This document shows, one piece after another, positions 33,126-44,972 of a DNA stretch of 64,000 nt. Location of the stretch: the NCBI GenBank assembly GCA_964017185.1, contig OZ024870.1, positions 56,608,312-56,672,311 on the forward strand, in the 5' to 3' direction. The notes beneath the pieces are model-generated. The model saw nothing but the letters and a program-made list of their open reading frames with translations. It was not told where the DNA came from and did not search any database. A program made the translations under genes and the position numbers. Every line of letters begins with the position of its first letter. Within the stretch, counting starts at the first letter, position 1. Source of the stretch: Rugalucina vietnamica. Lineage: Eukaryota > Mollusca > Bivalvia > Lucinida > Lucinidae.

Positions 33126-33638
33126 TCTATTTTTTCTTCATTGCTCTTCGTGTTCTTAGTATAATTCTTCTTTTAGAGAAAACACTGGATCCCTTTATTC
33201 GGCTAACGAAGGCTTTAAACAAAGCTTTATGAAAGCCCAGATATACTTCTTTCAACTGAACACTGTAGGAATTTCAAGTATGTTCAAACATGCAACTGCA
33301 TGTAACACTTCGGGGCGGAGATTCACTTTTGTTGAAAATAAAAATATGCGATTTCGCTCGAATGGTGTTATTTTTACATCGTGAACGAAGGAATCGCAAG
33401 AAGCTACTAGAAAATTAGCAGTGTACACTTAAATGAAAATGCATTTCACTAATTGAGGTGGTGATCAAGTGCACGCTACTGTCACCCATGGAAATAAGGA
33501 AGTCTTGTTGCTTATTCTGTCAGATACTTTGATTTTGTTTTTATACAAAAGGGCACCACAATTAAACGAGCATTAAAATAAAACATGACTTGCGACAAAC
33601 AAACTAGAGAGTTCATTAGAATTCTGACTGGAGAAGCT

Positions 33639-33640
<2 letters not shown>

Positions 33641-33692
<52 letters not shown>
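33641..33692. repeat. (TC)n microsatellite
   Basis: About 25 CT dinucleotides, uninterrupted. Confidence 0.97.
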
Positions 33693-33988
33693 TTCCTTAG
33701 TGATACCATAAAGCTGTGCTTGGTATGCTTATAATATTGCTGCTCATGTTGTTAGCATGTATTGTATCACCTGAGCTATTGAATAAATTTGGAATTTGGA
33801 ATGAGATTTGTAATAGACGCACATCATCACCGAAAATGAACATGATGGAAAATGCGCTAGTACTCACATACAATCTGGTTTTATTCTAATCCATTTACAT
33901 TTGTAGAGTCCCAACAAATCGAACCACAAGCTTTTGCATTTGTGATTTTTCTATGATTTGTGTCAAAATCACGCATAAAAAAAATTAT

Positions 33989-34227
33989 TGAGCCGCGACG
34001 CGAGAACGCCGGTCTTCTTCGGGGATTCCGAGAAGGTGAGACACAAACCGGCCTGTACAGACATAGAAGCAGGCTAGAAGCTTGAAAGTAAGGTTTCACG
34101 TAAATGAGGAATAATACTATCTGTGTAGCAAAAACAAAGGAGCGGATCAGCTATGCAGTTACTGCAAGGCTGATCTGCGCATTTGTTTTCGCATATGCAA
34201 AATCCGGTTTTATCACGATGCGGCTCA
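33989..34227. mobile_element. MITE family A copy 6
   Basis: It starts TGAGCCGCGACGCGAGAACG and ends TTTTATCACGATGCGGCTCA. It contains the family body ACACAAACCGGCCTGTACAG and the AGGAGCGGATCAGC..GCTGATCTGCGC hairpin. Confidence 0.85.
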
Positions 34228-34481
34228 TTAATACCCCGGAGCGCGCGGATATGTTCTTTCAAGTTGTAACATGAAGACGGCGTGTGTCAAAGCGCCGTTG
34301 AGTTATACTTGTCGCGTGTCTCAGACACGCTTCTTTAAACTTTACGGGTGTTATTTATTACCTTTTACATCTGTAGAGATATGCCGCTGTCCTAGCCGTT
34401 TGATTCAATTAAAAACTAAAATAGTCTTTACGATTAAAGAAATTCCGGCATATTTTTTTTTCTCTCCATTCTATATGACGG

Positions 34482-34511
34482 CAAGGACACTCTATCGATA
34501 GAGTGTCCTTG
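34482..34511. repeat. Perfect 30-bp palindrome
   Basis: CAAGGACACTCTATC followed by its exact reverse complement, with no loop. It lies inside the 3.8-kb element. Confidence 0.97.
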
Positions 34512-36060
34512 ATGACGGTTATATGAATAAGACGCAGAAAAGGAATTACTGTAAAATTTTGGTCAAAATCTTGAACATAGGCAATTGTCAAATATTTTAT
34601 CTTATTTTGATAAATAATAATTATTATTATTATTATTTTTTTTTTTTCATTTATTTATTTCACTAAAATGATTTTAGGAAGAAAATATTCCATGATGCAA
34701 CTTATTCATGCCTATATTTTGGCCCAACGCGCAGAGAGCCAAACTATTGGCTCAAATACCCACGCAGATACTGCAGTGCCGTTTAAATGATTTGATTGGA
34801 TAAAAGCGTTCCTGCGTGGACCTGCGTTGGCTTCGCGGGTATAAACAGGTGATATGATTGGTGCTTGACTACCTGCGCAGACATCGCGAGTACGACTATG
34901 ACTGTACGTGTTGATAATATGATTTGATTGGTTTATAATGATACCTGCGCGAAACTCGCGAAGCAACGCAGGACTGACGCGATAATTCCCCACGCGTGGG
35001 TCTCGCACGTACAACGCAAGGCACCTGCGAAAATGGTTAACTTTTAAGAAATCTCCACTGTACAAATCATATGAGCTTTAAAATGAGATTCTATCGCATT
35101 TAATGTGGGCATAAAGTTTATGCATTACGAACTAATACATGTGTAACCATATCATATTTATTACATTATGTTTTCATGCAAAGCGATATCATTTGATAAA
35201 TAAACCCTGATAAAGAACCCATGGCTTAAGCACATGTAGCTTACATTGCTTAAGATCCGACTGTGATGCTTCCTCGGCCCGGAATACAGGAGTATTATTC
35301 GTAAAGAAACGTATAATGTAAGAATCCTACAAGTGATTACTGACGTTCAAAAGGAAAATGACAAGTGTTGTCCTATCTGCCAACGAAGAGCATGTGAATA
35401 CTTGAAACAAAGCCATTGGAACATGATTCAATTGTCATTTATACACTTTGACTTTCATATGAAATTATGAACACTATTGGCAATTGAACCAATACAAAAA
35501 GCAATCCTATAATAGCGACGATCGACGGAAAAATAAAGGAACGTTACTGTGTTGGAAGTATCTATGTATAATTCTATGAATGATATCCCTCTAACTAAAG
35601 CTTGGAACTGCTTGTCAATACAGTGATGAGTATTGAATGTTGGAACTAATAATCGTGTGCGACAAGAAGCAATTTGTGAATCATTTTCTGGGCGCGTCCA
35701 TTCTGTTTATCTGTCTATGTATGTGTAGTGCATCAGCTCCTGTTTTGCTTCTGTCTACTGTCTTTTTGTTTTATGTGTGTTAAATTGTTAAATACTTAAT
35801 ACTTTCTTGAGAGTTAAAGAATTCATAATGATCTCAAAATTGATATGGAAATTATATAACCTCAAACATGATGATGTCAGAAACACGACTGTGTAAAAAA
35901 CATCAAAATGTGAAATGTTTTATTCGAAGTTAAATACAATTAATTTTACAGGTTGAGAAAATGGACTACCCAAGACATATGTGTCATTCCAACAATGTTA
36001 ACGCTAAGATGTATTGTACAAGTATATCTTGTGGATATAAAATAAATAAATAAAATATTG

Positions 36061-36444
36061 TGATATCATAATCAATTCATTTTCATTCATCATTTTTAAT
36101 TCCTTTCTTTCTTTTCATTGCATCCTCATCCTTCGGAGAAGCTTGATGAAAAAAACAATCTGCATATGATTTCTAATTTTCATCCTTAGTTCACAAAATC
36201 AGACAGTCATTGACACAATGCTTAACTGGACCATAAGCATGACATCACGACATGCACAGAATGCCTTAGTGATTCGGCATTGGTGGACTGGCGCCTTAAA
36301 CTGAACATACTACCCCGGCACATACAATAAAGAGAAAATCAGGTTACTAATAGAGTAATACGTATATTCATTTTCATTATAGAACTGGAAACATTGTGGC
36401 CTTAATATTTCAAACAAAGGCATATCCAGGGAGCCAGACACGCG
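36061..36444 (+). other. Spacer after candidate SLC26 3' UTR
   Basis: AT-rich, with no feature recognised. Confidence 0.5.
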
Positions 36445-36718
36445 CATTACGAAAACAGGCCCATGAACTATACAGATTTTTCGTAAGTTGTAAAAATTGA
36501 AAATTTCCAGTAGAAATGGTTTGATATTTTTCTTATTTTTGCTCAAAACATAGATTGTGGGTATACGTTAGAACCGCCTCGGCGAGGCGGTTCTAACGTG
36601 TACCCACAATTTATGTTTTGAGCAAAAATAAGAAAAATATCAAAATTTTCAGCGGAAAATTTTCATTTTTTACAACTTTAAAAATCTCTTTATATTGCAT
36701 GGGCGTGTTTTCGTAATG
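36445..36718. mobile_element. MITE family B copy 6, symmetric foldback form
   Basis: Both ends are the same terminus (CATTACGAAAACAGGCCCATG and CATGGGCGTGTTTTCGTAATG). The whole element folds back around CCGCCTCGGCGAGGCGG at about 36572-36588. Other copies have two different half-sequences. Confidence 0.9.
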
Positions 36719-37160
36719 AAAGGCAACAACAAGTTTGAGGGTAGTCTACTTTTAAAATATCAGTCATACTTCCTATGATTAATTTTGGGTAAAACAACGT
36801 CACACCAAAGACGTTCCAAATCAACTGTTCTTTCAATCACTATTTAGAGGGATAAACTTATCATTGCTCATTCATATTTACAAAATGACGCTAAAGGCAG
36901 ATAGACTGAATACCAATGTTTGGTTTGTTGTTCGTCTGTTTAGTTTAACAATCACAAGCATATGGATAAGTTATGTTCTATCCTGATTAATTTAGTTTCC
37001 ATGTTTATGTCTAGACAGTTTTTCGTTATCGTATATAACGTAATTTCAAAATGTGATTTGTCCATAAATCTGGCAGGTCAAACGGCGATCGTCTAATGTT
37101 TGACGATCTATATTTCAGATATGAAATGGCTGCATCATAATAGATTTTCATTTAAGAAAT

Positions 37161-37330
37161 GAATTTCATTTTTCTGATGTTCATGGAGCTATGAACCACA
37201 GTGGATCGCTAGCAAAGCGAAGGGGTTCATTCACTTTGCAAAGTGAATGAACCCCGATGGGGTTTATGTTAGCTTTGCTAGCGATCCACTGTTGTTTCAT
37301 AGCTTCATGAACATCAGAAAAATTAAACTC
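37161..37330. repeat. Foldback element with perfect 34-bp central palindrome
   Basis: Outer arms (ATTTTTCTGATGTTCATG, CAGTGGATCGCTAGCAAAGC) are mirrored on the right. The centre at 37222-37255, GGGGTTCATTCACTTTG and its exact reverse complement, has no loop. Confidence 0.9.
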
Positions 37331-37630
37331 ATTGTTTATATTTACACTCACTTCTCTCTATCGCTTGTTGAAAAATTATCAAGGCGATCAAATTTATATG
37401 CAAATAGAGAATTTACACATAGTGTGTGTTGAAACAGCGGAACGGCGTCGACGACGTCATGACGTTAACAACGTCCAATCACATTGGTGAGAGCCATGGT
37501 TTTTCATGACGTCAAGTTTGATCATGTGACGTCGCGTGACACGATGTTGTTCATGGAAGTATGAATCGCATTTCAGTTCTATAGATTCATTTAAGACTGT
37601 GCATCAGAAATGTAAATAGTTAAAGATATC

Positions 37631-37920
37631 TATTCCTGTCTATTGAGGATCATTAGCTGATCAATGGTAAGGGGCAGGGCACTAGACAGCCTGGTGGCCT
37701 GACAATGACTGATTATAGGTAGGGCCCAAAAAAGAAAAAAATTCAATATTGATTGCAGAGGGAGGCAGTAATATTGCACAGAGTATTAGGAACCATAAAA
37801 CCAATAAACAGTGGATTACAGGGGGCTCTTTACTACCCCCTGCAGGGATGAGATAATCACCTCACTATGACTGTCATATTGCACCATTAGTGGTTACAGT
37901 GTTGCCTGTAGTGCAATGTG
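37631..37920 (+). repeat. Dispersed repeat D, copy 2
   Basis: TATTCCTGTCTATTGAGGAT, CATTAGCTGATCAATGGTAA and CCATAAAACCAATAAACAGT match 28988-29325. It is in direct tandem with copy 3. Confidence 0.8.
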
Positions 37921-37934
37921 GCTTTAAGAAGACA

Positions 37935-38273
37935 TATTTCCCTCTCTTCTGAGGGTCATTAGCTGATCAATGACAAGGGACAGGACACTAGAAGACCTAG
38001 TAACCTGACAAGGTAGGGGCCAAAACGTGAAAATCGATATTGATTACAGAGGGAGACGGTTATTGCACATGTTATGCAGAGACCATAAAACCAATAGGCA
38101 GTGGTATTACAGGTATTATCCTTTAAAGGCTTCTTTATTACGGCATGCAGAGATCAAATAATCACCTAATTATGGCAGTTCTTTGATCTCTGGACCATAT
38201 TGCACCATTAGGTGTCATTAACCGAATAAACAGTAATACGAATATTGCTACTTCAGGAGCTAAGCCTTTAAAG
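37935..38273 (+). repeat. Dispersed repeat D, copy 3
   Basis: GGGTCATTAGCTGATCAATG, TTTGATCTCTGGACCATATT and TTAACCGAATAAACAGTAAT match copy 1. A family R tail follows directly, in reverse. Confidence 0.8.
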
Positions 38274-39790
38274 TAAAAGTAGGCAACGATCAGGAAATGG
38301 TGCAATCAGAAAGAAATTCCACCTCCAAAAAACGAGGTGAGAAAATGAATTAAAAATCAGGTACTTACTAAGAAAATATATTGTAAGCCGAATGGGCAGA
38401 CATTTTCCCTACAGGTGGCCACTCAGCCACTCAAACTTAACTAAAAAAATTAAAACACACATAAGGTGCTAACAGCACAAAAACTCAACTCCAATACATA
38501 AAACACGAACCACCAGAGAAGTATCGCATTGGAACGATCAGTATTATATAATTACTGGCGGGCTTCAATCAATTTTACATGGCCATAACCTAGTATCTCA
38601 CTGGCATGCGAATTTCTCGCGACTGTTTTGCGAATTTTGTCGCGGACTTTTGCACGACATTCGTGCGAGTGTCGCACGAGTGTCGTGAGAATTTTCATGT
38701 GTTGCGAAGTAGTCGCGAACTTGTCGCAAAGGTTTTAAACATGTTTAAAAATTTTATGCGATTTTTTTCGACAAAATATTTCGCAAAATTGTCGCGCGAG
38801 TGTCGTGCGACGGTCGCGCGACGTTTGTGCGAGTGTCGCGAACCTGTAGCCGCGAAATTTTGGCGACACTCGTACGAATGTCGTGCAAGTGTCGCACGAC
38901 GGTCGCGCGACAGTCTTGAGACAACATGCGAAAACCTCGCGACTATCTGGCGAGAAAATAACACTAAGCGACTTTCGTACGAATGTCGTGCGACACTCGC
39001 ACGAATGTCGCGCGACTGCCGTACGAATTAAAATGAAAATAAGCTACATTCGCGGGAAAGTCTTGAGACACTCTCACGACAGTTGCGAGATAGATTTTCT
39101 AAATTAGACCGAAATTTGCGACTTTGTCGCATAAATGTCTATTCAATGAGACTGCAACATGAAAGTTGTGTTTATATCGTTAATCTTTGTCGCGAAATAT
39201 TCGCGAATTATTCGCGAACTAGTCTCCAGTTGTCGCATTCCATTGAGATAGGGGCTTTACCCTCAGCTTCTGCAGTGGTTCACAACATTTAGTCAGTTCT
39301 GCGGTCCTCGTGGTGAATCTCTAACTAGTCAATGAATCATCAAGGAAAAACGAATAAATCATGATAAACATTCTGATCAATAAAAACTCAAGCACTCAAC
39401 AGATTCAGTAAGCTGCCCGACGATGGAGATCCCCGGGCGCCAAATAACTTTCTGAAACCCGTTGCAAAAGAAAAAAATCACCAGTTGAACCCCGGTGGGC
39501 CAAGCAACAGACAAGAAGCTCCGGCCCAAACCAACTAAAATGAATAGCTTTATGTCGGGGTCGGGGTCAAAGAGTCTGACGCCCGACCCACTGGCGTGCA
39601 ATTAAAGAAGGCACCATAGTTATCAACCTTGATTTGATTAAAAACTAAGCATGCAGACTGTTGCATAACATTCAAGTTGTAACCTATACGTCTGAAACAT
39701 GTTATAATTTTTCTGAACTGAAAAGAAAAATCATTATTCCTATAAGTTTCTTAAATTTGTAAACCAAGTCACCATAAAATTCAGGTTCCG
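38272..39790 (-). mobile_element. Retroelement family R, 3'-end copy 4, interrupted
   Basis: On the minus strand this reads from the end of the RT frame (GACTTGGTTTACAAATTTAA, 39785 region) through GACGCCCGACCCACTGGCGT and GCCCGACGATGGAGATCCCC (as seen on +) to the tail GTAGGCAACGATCAGG near 38290. A MITE, 38591-39253, splits it after GGCCATAACC. Confidence 0.85.
38591..39253. mobile_element. MITE with GTCGCGCGA-rich body, inserted in family R copy 4
   Basis: The ends are TAGTATCTCACTGGCATGCG and, reversed, CCTATCTCAATGGAATGCGA. The body is a degenerate mesh of short words (GTCGCGCGA, TCGTGCGAG, TTCGCGAA) on both strands. The open frames here come from the repeats. Confidence 0.8.
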
Positions 39791-40504
39791 AAAGTGAGTT
39801 GGCCTAGGGGGTACACATTGTCCCTCACACTGGTTTCAAGACAAAAAAAAATCACGAAGCTGTTTCTTTGCGTGTAAATGTTTGATATCCATGTGATAAA
39901 AGAAGAGATTTTTAAAGATTCCAAAATCATTTCATACTTTTTTTTTTCAAAAATGCGTTTTTGACTGAAACTGATCTCCATTCCATCCGAAGTTGGTTGG
40001 TGAATACCAAATTAAAACCTTATCACTTAGTCTAGTTGGATAGAAATGGGCTTTCAAAATATTAATGCATGGGATCTAAATGTGAGTGATGCCTATCAAA
40101 CTTTAAGTAGTTTATATTAAAAGCTATTATATGTAAGCAACTATTATAAGCTCAAGAAAGCATATGCAATTTGGGCTCAGGTGTGCCAAAATGGGTAGTT
40201 TTTTCGACAGGATACGAATTGTTTCGGTTTGAAATTTACCATAGTTCATCTTTAATTTGTAAGAGAAGGATAAATATATTTTTAATAAAACAGTATTTTT
40301 CACGCAGTTGTTACTGGGATTGCTAACGTATTAATGAAAATAAATTATCGCTGTTACAACCTTCTAACAGTTATGCAAATCTGTGAAATATATATTAGCG
40401 TTTGGAGCAAATGTGATACAAAACTGAATTGAACGTTCATACTGCGAAGAAAGAAACAATATTTACAGATAAGGTGTGGTCATTTAAACTCAGATCAGAA
40501 GGGG
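39791..40504 (+). other. Unrecognised AT-rich sequence
   Basis: No repeat seen elsewhere in the window and no coding signal. Confidence 0.45.
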
Positions 40505-41818
40505 CCAAGTCACCATAAAATTTTGCTTCAGAAAGGCCCTCACTTAAAAGCGTCTTTAACTGCGACATTGCCCATCCCCTTTCTCATTATGTTCACTGCT
40601 CTTAAATGATCTCAGTTTTATTTTTATTTGCTATTACTGCGGCTGGTGTTGTACCGTGTGGCGGCCCGGGCAGGAGGTGTCTCCCCGTGCATCATCCATA
40701 GTGCAGATTATATTTTCCTTTTGGTCCTTTGAGATCAGCGAGGGTATTCTATGAGATCAGAAAATTATTATCGGTTTAGATTTATTTTCTAACCAACGTT
40801 TTATGTATTTGGACCCATTTGGATTATACTAGTCATTGTATCGACTCCCCTGTTGCCAGTTGCAAAATTGCGGTAATTCTCTTTGGCTCCATGTTGCCAA
40901 ATCTATAGGGTCACTGAAGAGGATAGAGTGGCCGAAACCGCGGTGTGGCCCACCCTCTTTCTCATTAGAATGTTCGCTGCTCTAAACAGATCTCAGTTTA
41001 ATTTTGTTTAACCCAACAATATATTTAGAAAACAATTCATAGTGTCTGCGATAAAATTTAGAAAATGTTTTTCTAAGTTTATGATACCGGTAGCCCTGTT
41101 GGAGAAGCTTGGCCCTTAAACATTTGAGCCACCTCGTGGGAAAACCAACAATGTGGTTTCCAAACAGGTCTGACACAAACCGGTCTGTACAGCTACAGAA
41201 GCAGGCTAGAAGCTTGAAATTTTGGAGTTAAGTGGAGGAGGAATCGTATTATTCGAGTAGCGAAGCTGATCTGCGCCTTTGTTTTCACCTATGCAGATTG
41301 TTGGTTTTCCCATGGGGTGGCTCATTTATTTCGAGCGTTGAAGTTGGTAACATGATTGCAGACTCTAGCAAACCTAATAAGTTGCGAAATGTATACACCA
41401 TAAGAAGCACAACGAGGAACGTAACCATCCAAAAATGAAAAATTTACTACATAAAAATCAAAGTCAATGCGATTATCATGATTTTTAGAAGAACCAAATT
41501 CATTTGCAACAGAAAAATTTTAATCTAAAAAGGGGGCTTCTGTATCTGAGATATTGGCTTTGTTCAACTGTAGTTCGGGTGGATAAATTTGATTGATCAA
41601 TTATACATACCTTCAAAATAAGGGTTGTCAATGTTCAAAAGGTCACCGAGGTACCTGGAAGTCGAATTAAGAGCCTTGATTATCATGGTTAAGCGAATCC
41701 ATGAAATCTCTTTCGTAGTAGTATAAAATAAATCAGCTACGAGAGGTGCACAATTTGTACCCGTCGGAATTCTAAGAATTTGTCTATATAAAGAGGCACC
41801 AGTACGCAATGATCAGGA
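40505..41818 (-). pseudogene. Degraded reverse transcriptase of family R
   Basis: Minus-strand fragments match the RT at 25665-26908. YRQILRIPTGTNCAPLVADL and [17 protein letters not shown] (catalytic YLDD changed to YLGD) lie at 41597-41809. [20 protein letters not shown] lies at 40982-41176. It is interrupted by MITE A copy 7. A 60-bp direct repeat (40567-40630 and 40949-41010) brackets unrelated sequence. Confidence 0.8.
41125..41324. mobile_element. MITE family A copy 7, nested in RT pseudogene
   Basis: It starts TGAGCCACCTCGTGGGAAAA and ends CCATGGGGTGGCTCA. The hairpin is partly deleted, and only one GCTGATCTGCGCCTTTGTTT arm remains. Confidence 0.85.
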
Positions 41819-42025
41819 AATGGCGCAATCAGAAAGAAATTCCCACTCCATAAACCGAGGGGTGGAAAAAAACTAAAATGACACTTAGGTACTTATACCA
41901 GGAAAACATATAATAAGCCGAATGAGCAGCTATTCCCCATAACCTTACCCTCATCTTCTGCAGTGGTTCACAACATTAAGTTAGTTGTTCGGTCCTCGTG
42001 GTGAATCTCTAACTAGTCAATAAGA
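41791..42025 (-). mobile_element. Retroelement family R, 3'-end copy 5
   Basis: AATGATCAGGAAATGGCGCA, ATAAGCCGAATGAGCAGCTA and CTTCTGCAGTGGTTCACAAC match the tail in reverse, with an internal deletion after CAGCTATTCCCCATAACC. Confidence 0.8.
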
Positions 42026-43097
42026 ACGTTTGCTAGCCTGGTAAGTTCAGGAATGAATACGACTATATTTAAACAACCATCACATCATTAAAACGAAGCC
42101 CATATACTCGGCTCACCTGAGCAGGCTGGCTTACAAAATGGCGTTCTCTGGCGTCCGAGGCCCTTCGTTAGGCTCTCCTTATTCGACCAATTAAAGCCTA
42201 TTTTATGTTAAAACCTCCTTGGAAAGAAAAAAATGAAAGTTTATATAAATGGTCTTCGTCACATTATCTTCTACAATATGTGAATAAAAATAATTGTTAG
42301 ATCCTCTGGAAGCAGTAAAAATACAAAGCTAGAAGATGGGCCATATTGTACAATTTTGGGTAATGAACCTTCAGTGACCCTTTATAAAACTGGCAGCGAA
42401 AGTAGATGGCCGCAAATATAGTTACATGTAAGTCACTTGCTGGCAGCCGATTCAGAAACTCTGAAGCGTTTTATGATTCTTTTTCCTGACCTACAATTCT
42501 TTGGTTTCCGACTAACTTTAATGATCCAGATCGTTTGAAATTGTCAGTGAAATTAAATGTTCCGTTTGTTAAAAGAGTCACTGTTTGGAGAAATACGCAC
42601 TCCCTTGCAACATGGTATAGCATTCAGCGATTCCAAAATGTTACACAGTATTAATCAATCCTGAAAATGATAAATGATCCCTTAAAAATTACAAGAAGCT
42701 TATTTTGTAAAAATATTCGGGCATTGACCGTTTCAATCCTGATTCATGTATATATTCGTATACTTGTACATACACGACAGTTGCTACTGTTTCTGATTAG
42801 TGTTATTGGTGATTAGTGGTTCTCTCAAATTTAAAGTCGCAGAATTGTCACCAAAGAAATTTGCTTTATGTTTTGACTTGATTTTATCTCCGCACATGGT
42901 TGTTCAGACGAAGCTAGAACAGAAAATAACAAAACACTTTCAAAGTTTAAATTCAATTTCAAGTTACGACAAATGATTATCATTAAGGAATGTCTGTTGT
43001 GGATGTGTAAATTCGGTTGTAATTCAATTTTCTACACTTTCGCAACCAAAATCTCTGGAAAATAAATTCAATCACAAACAATTTAAAAAAGAGACGA
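42026..43097 (+). other. Unrecognised sequence with a possible repeat E
   Basis: 42285-42410 resembles 2461-2590 (GCCATATTGT(A/G)CAATTT, TAATGAACC..TTATAAAAC/CC). No coding signal. Confidence 0.45.
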
Positions 43098-44710
43098 CAC
43101 AGTGTATATCCGAGCGTATGCAGAACAGACGGTTACGGAACAGACTGACGTTTACAGGAGCACGCGCTTTTTCGCGCCAAAAATGTTTTGTACAGTTTTT
43201 CATCCAAAACTGTACGCTTCGAATGTATTGTTATATCGGCCTTGCATGTCCATCTACTATCTTCCAAAACACCATAATTTCCGGCATGGAAGCCTTGTAG
43301 TTTAAGCAGAATTTTGTTGCTTAGCAACAAAAACATTACGGAGCGGAACAGTCTACAAATTCGTTTATGTTACGGGGCGGAACAGACGTAGCCTACGAAA
43401 AAACAGACGAATCAGCATACGGAGCGGTCACAGACGGCCATGAATACTACATGAACAACACTGTAATGTCAAATATAACACTTTGCGGCAACCTTCTGTA
43501 TTGTAGCACTCGAACGTGACCAGATGAAATACACCTGGTGACCTGGATCAGCATCGTACATGTATCAGAATAGCATCGACTATGTTGTGAAAACAAAAAG
43601 TTGCCCGCTTCGGGGGCGAGATGTCGTGGGTTCGCCCAGGCCGCGCCATATCAAATGCGTTAAAATGGTACCAATGGCTTCCTTGGTGCTCAGCATCACG
43701 AGGCAATCATGGCTTTTCTTCTCCTTTAAATATAGTATCACTAATAGTGCATATCTAACAATAAATTCTAAAATAAAAGACTGAAAAAGTCTGAAAAGGT
43801 CCGATAATAAGACTCATGTCTGTTTTAACTGGAGGTCTATATGGAAGGCTGGCATTCGTGCTGAATACGTTAGTAATATAGAGACCCTAGAATTTCGGTC
43901 AAAGGAAAAGGTTCCCTGTTTGCATACTCAGACCTTAAGCAAAGTCATCAAGCGAACACCCACCTTCGTACACACCGGCGGGAGTACTCTCCAAAGTGTC
44001 GGTCATATATTCCAAAGTCTTTCCATAAATGAATGATGCGTGAGAATCAGCCAAGACGCCGCAAAAGGGAGCTTGCGGCGGGAGATAAAATCTTTGGCGT
44101 GATTTGTAAGCATATATGATTCTGTCATGCACCTTACTTATTTGATTTACTCGCAGTTTATTACTATTTAGCCATGCTTGTGCATATTAACACACTCTAA
44201 AGCTCGCCTACGTCTGTTCCGTTTCGTATGGAAATGCGTCATTTCGTCTGTTCCGCTCCGTAACAAACGACTGTACCGCCCCGTAACCATGAAATTACCA
44301 TACGCTTCAGAAAATAACAAATCTTGGCTATTTTTACTGAAAAACATATAAAATATTTAATGTCTGGTGGTTCAGGACATATTTTACTACATACGGACTA
44401 AATCCAAAAGGTTGACAATGGCTTATTTTGCAAGCAATCTCGACACACAGCCAATGAAAAAACAAAATATGCCATTTTTCACACGTCTTGGGCAGTTATG
44501 GCGAACCCCCTGAAAAATCATTGTGCTCTTGAGCACAGACAACTAGACGGGTATGTATGCAACACATCTGCTCTAGTTTGGTCTCAATATTTGCATTAGT
44601 CACTTTAAAAGAACAGAAAAACATTTTTGGCGCGAATAAGCGCGTGCTCCTGTAAAACGTTTGTCCGTTCCGTAACCGTCTGTTCTGCATACGCTCGGAT
44701 ATACACTGTG
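43098..44710. mobile_element. 1.6-kb TIR element with CGTAAC/GGAACAGAC repeats
   Basis: The ends are CACAGTGTATATCCGAGCGT and, reversed, the identical sequence. The arms match for about 100 bp (GCAGAACAGACGGTTACGGA, AGGAGCACGCGCTT, GCGCCAAAAATG). Subterminal copies of TTACGG(G/A)GCGGAACAGAC appear near 43370-43440 and, inverted, near 44215-44285. No transposase. Confidence 0.85.
43585..43770 (+). mobile_element. SINE-like insert with tRNA-type head
   Basis: GCCCGCTTCGGGGGCGAGAT, a GTGGGTTCGCCCAG box, and GGCTTCCTTGGTGCTCAGCA followed by GAGGCAATCATGG resemble a mollusc tRNA-SINE. It is nested in the 1.6-kb TIR element. Confidence 0.45.
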
Positions 44711-44972
44711 ACTATACCCTACTCTGAAATACGACATTTCATTGATTGTCTGGTGTTGTTTTTATTTTCTGTGGATGTATTATAACTTTTTTTTGTGCCG
44801 ACCCTGCAGTAGAGGTCATTTAAGCAGGGTTTCCCGCGATGCCAACGTGTTACTCCAGACTCAGAGTTAGATTAAATCCAATTGTGATCCTTTAAGCTAA
44901 GCCACAGACGGTTAGGTTCTATGACACGTGTGGTGCTTTGTAAAATTTATAACATAGTCAGCATGGTCAGGT

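Larger units (their letters stand above)
31245..35060. mobile_element. 3.8-kb TA-flanked element with CCAAT-rich arms
   Basis: The ends CAGTGGAGAT and ATCTCCACTG have TA outside both (31243-31244, 35061-35062), as in Tc1/mariner-type insertion. The left arm has CCAAT at 31373, 31432, 31486, 31503 and 31564. The right arm has ATTGG at 34746, 34795, 34857 and 34927. All lie amid CGCG-rich words. The interior carries MITE A copies, a SINE fragment and a (TC)n tract. No transposase was recognised. The element starts 157 bp after the SLC26 stop. Confidence 0.65.
31088..36060 (+). other. Candidate SLC26 3' UTR split by a 3.8-kb element
   Basis: After the stop there is an ATTAAA at 31182-31187, then the TA-flanked element 31245-35060. 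Beyond it, 35063-36060 shows no coding potential and no repeat seen elsewhere in the window. It contains AATAAA at 35199-35204 and three overlapping AATAAA signals at 36041-36054. Either the transcript ends early near 31200, or the original 3' UTR ran to about 36070 before the insertion. Only transcript data can decide. Confidence 0.4.

Noticed and set aside
33512..33709. Arg-Glu repeat protein
   Set aside because: Translation of the (TC)n microsatellite.
38606..39107. Arg/Ser/Cys-rich open frames on both strands
   Set aside because: Produced by the GTCGC/GCGAC repeat mesh inside a MITE; both strands are open for the same reason.
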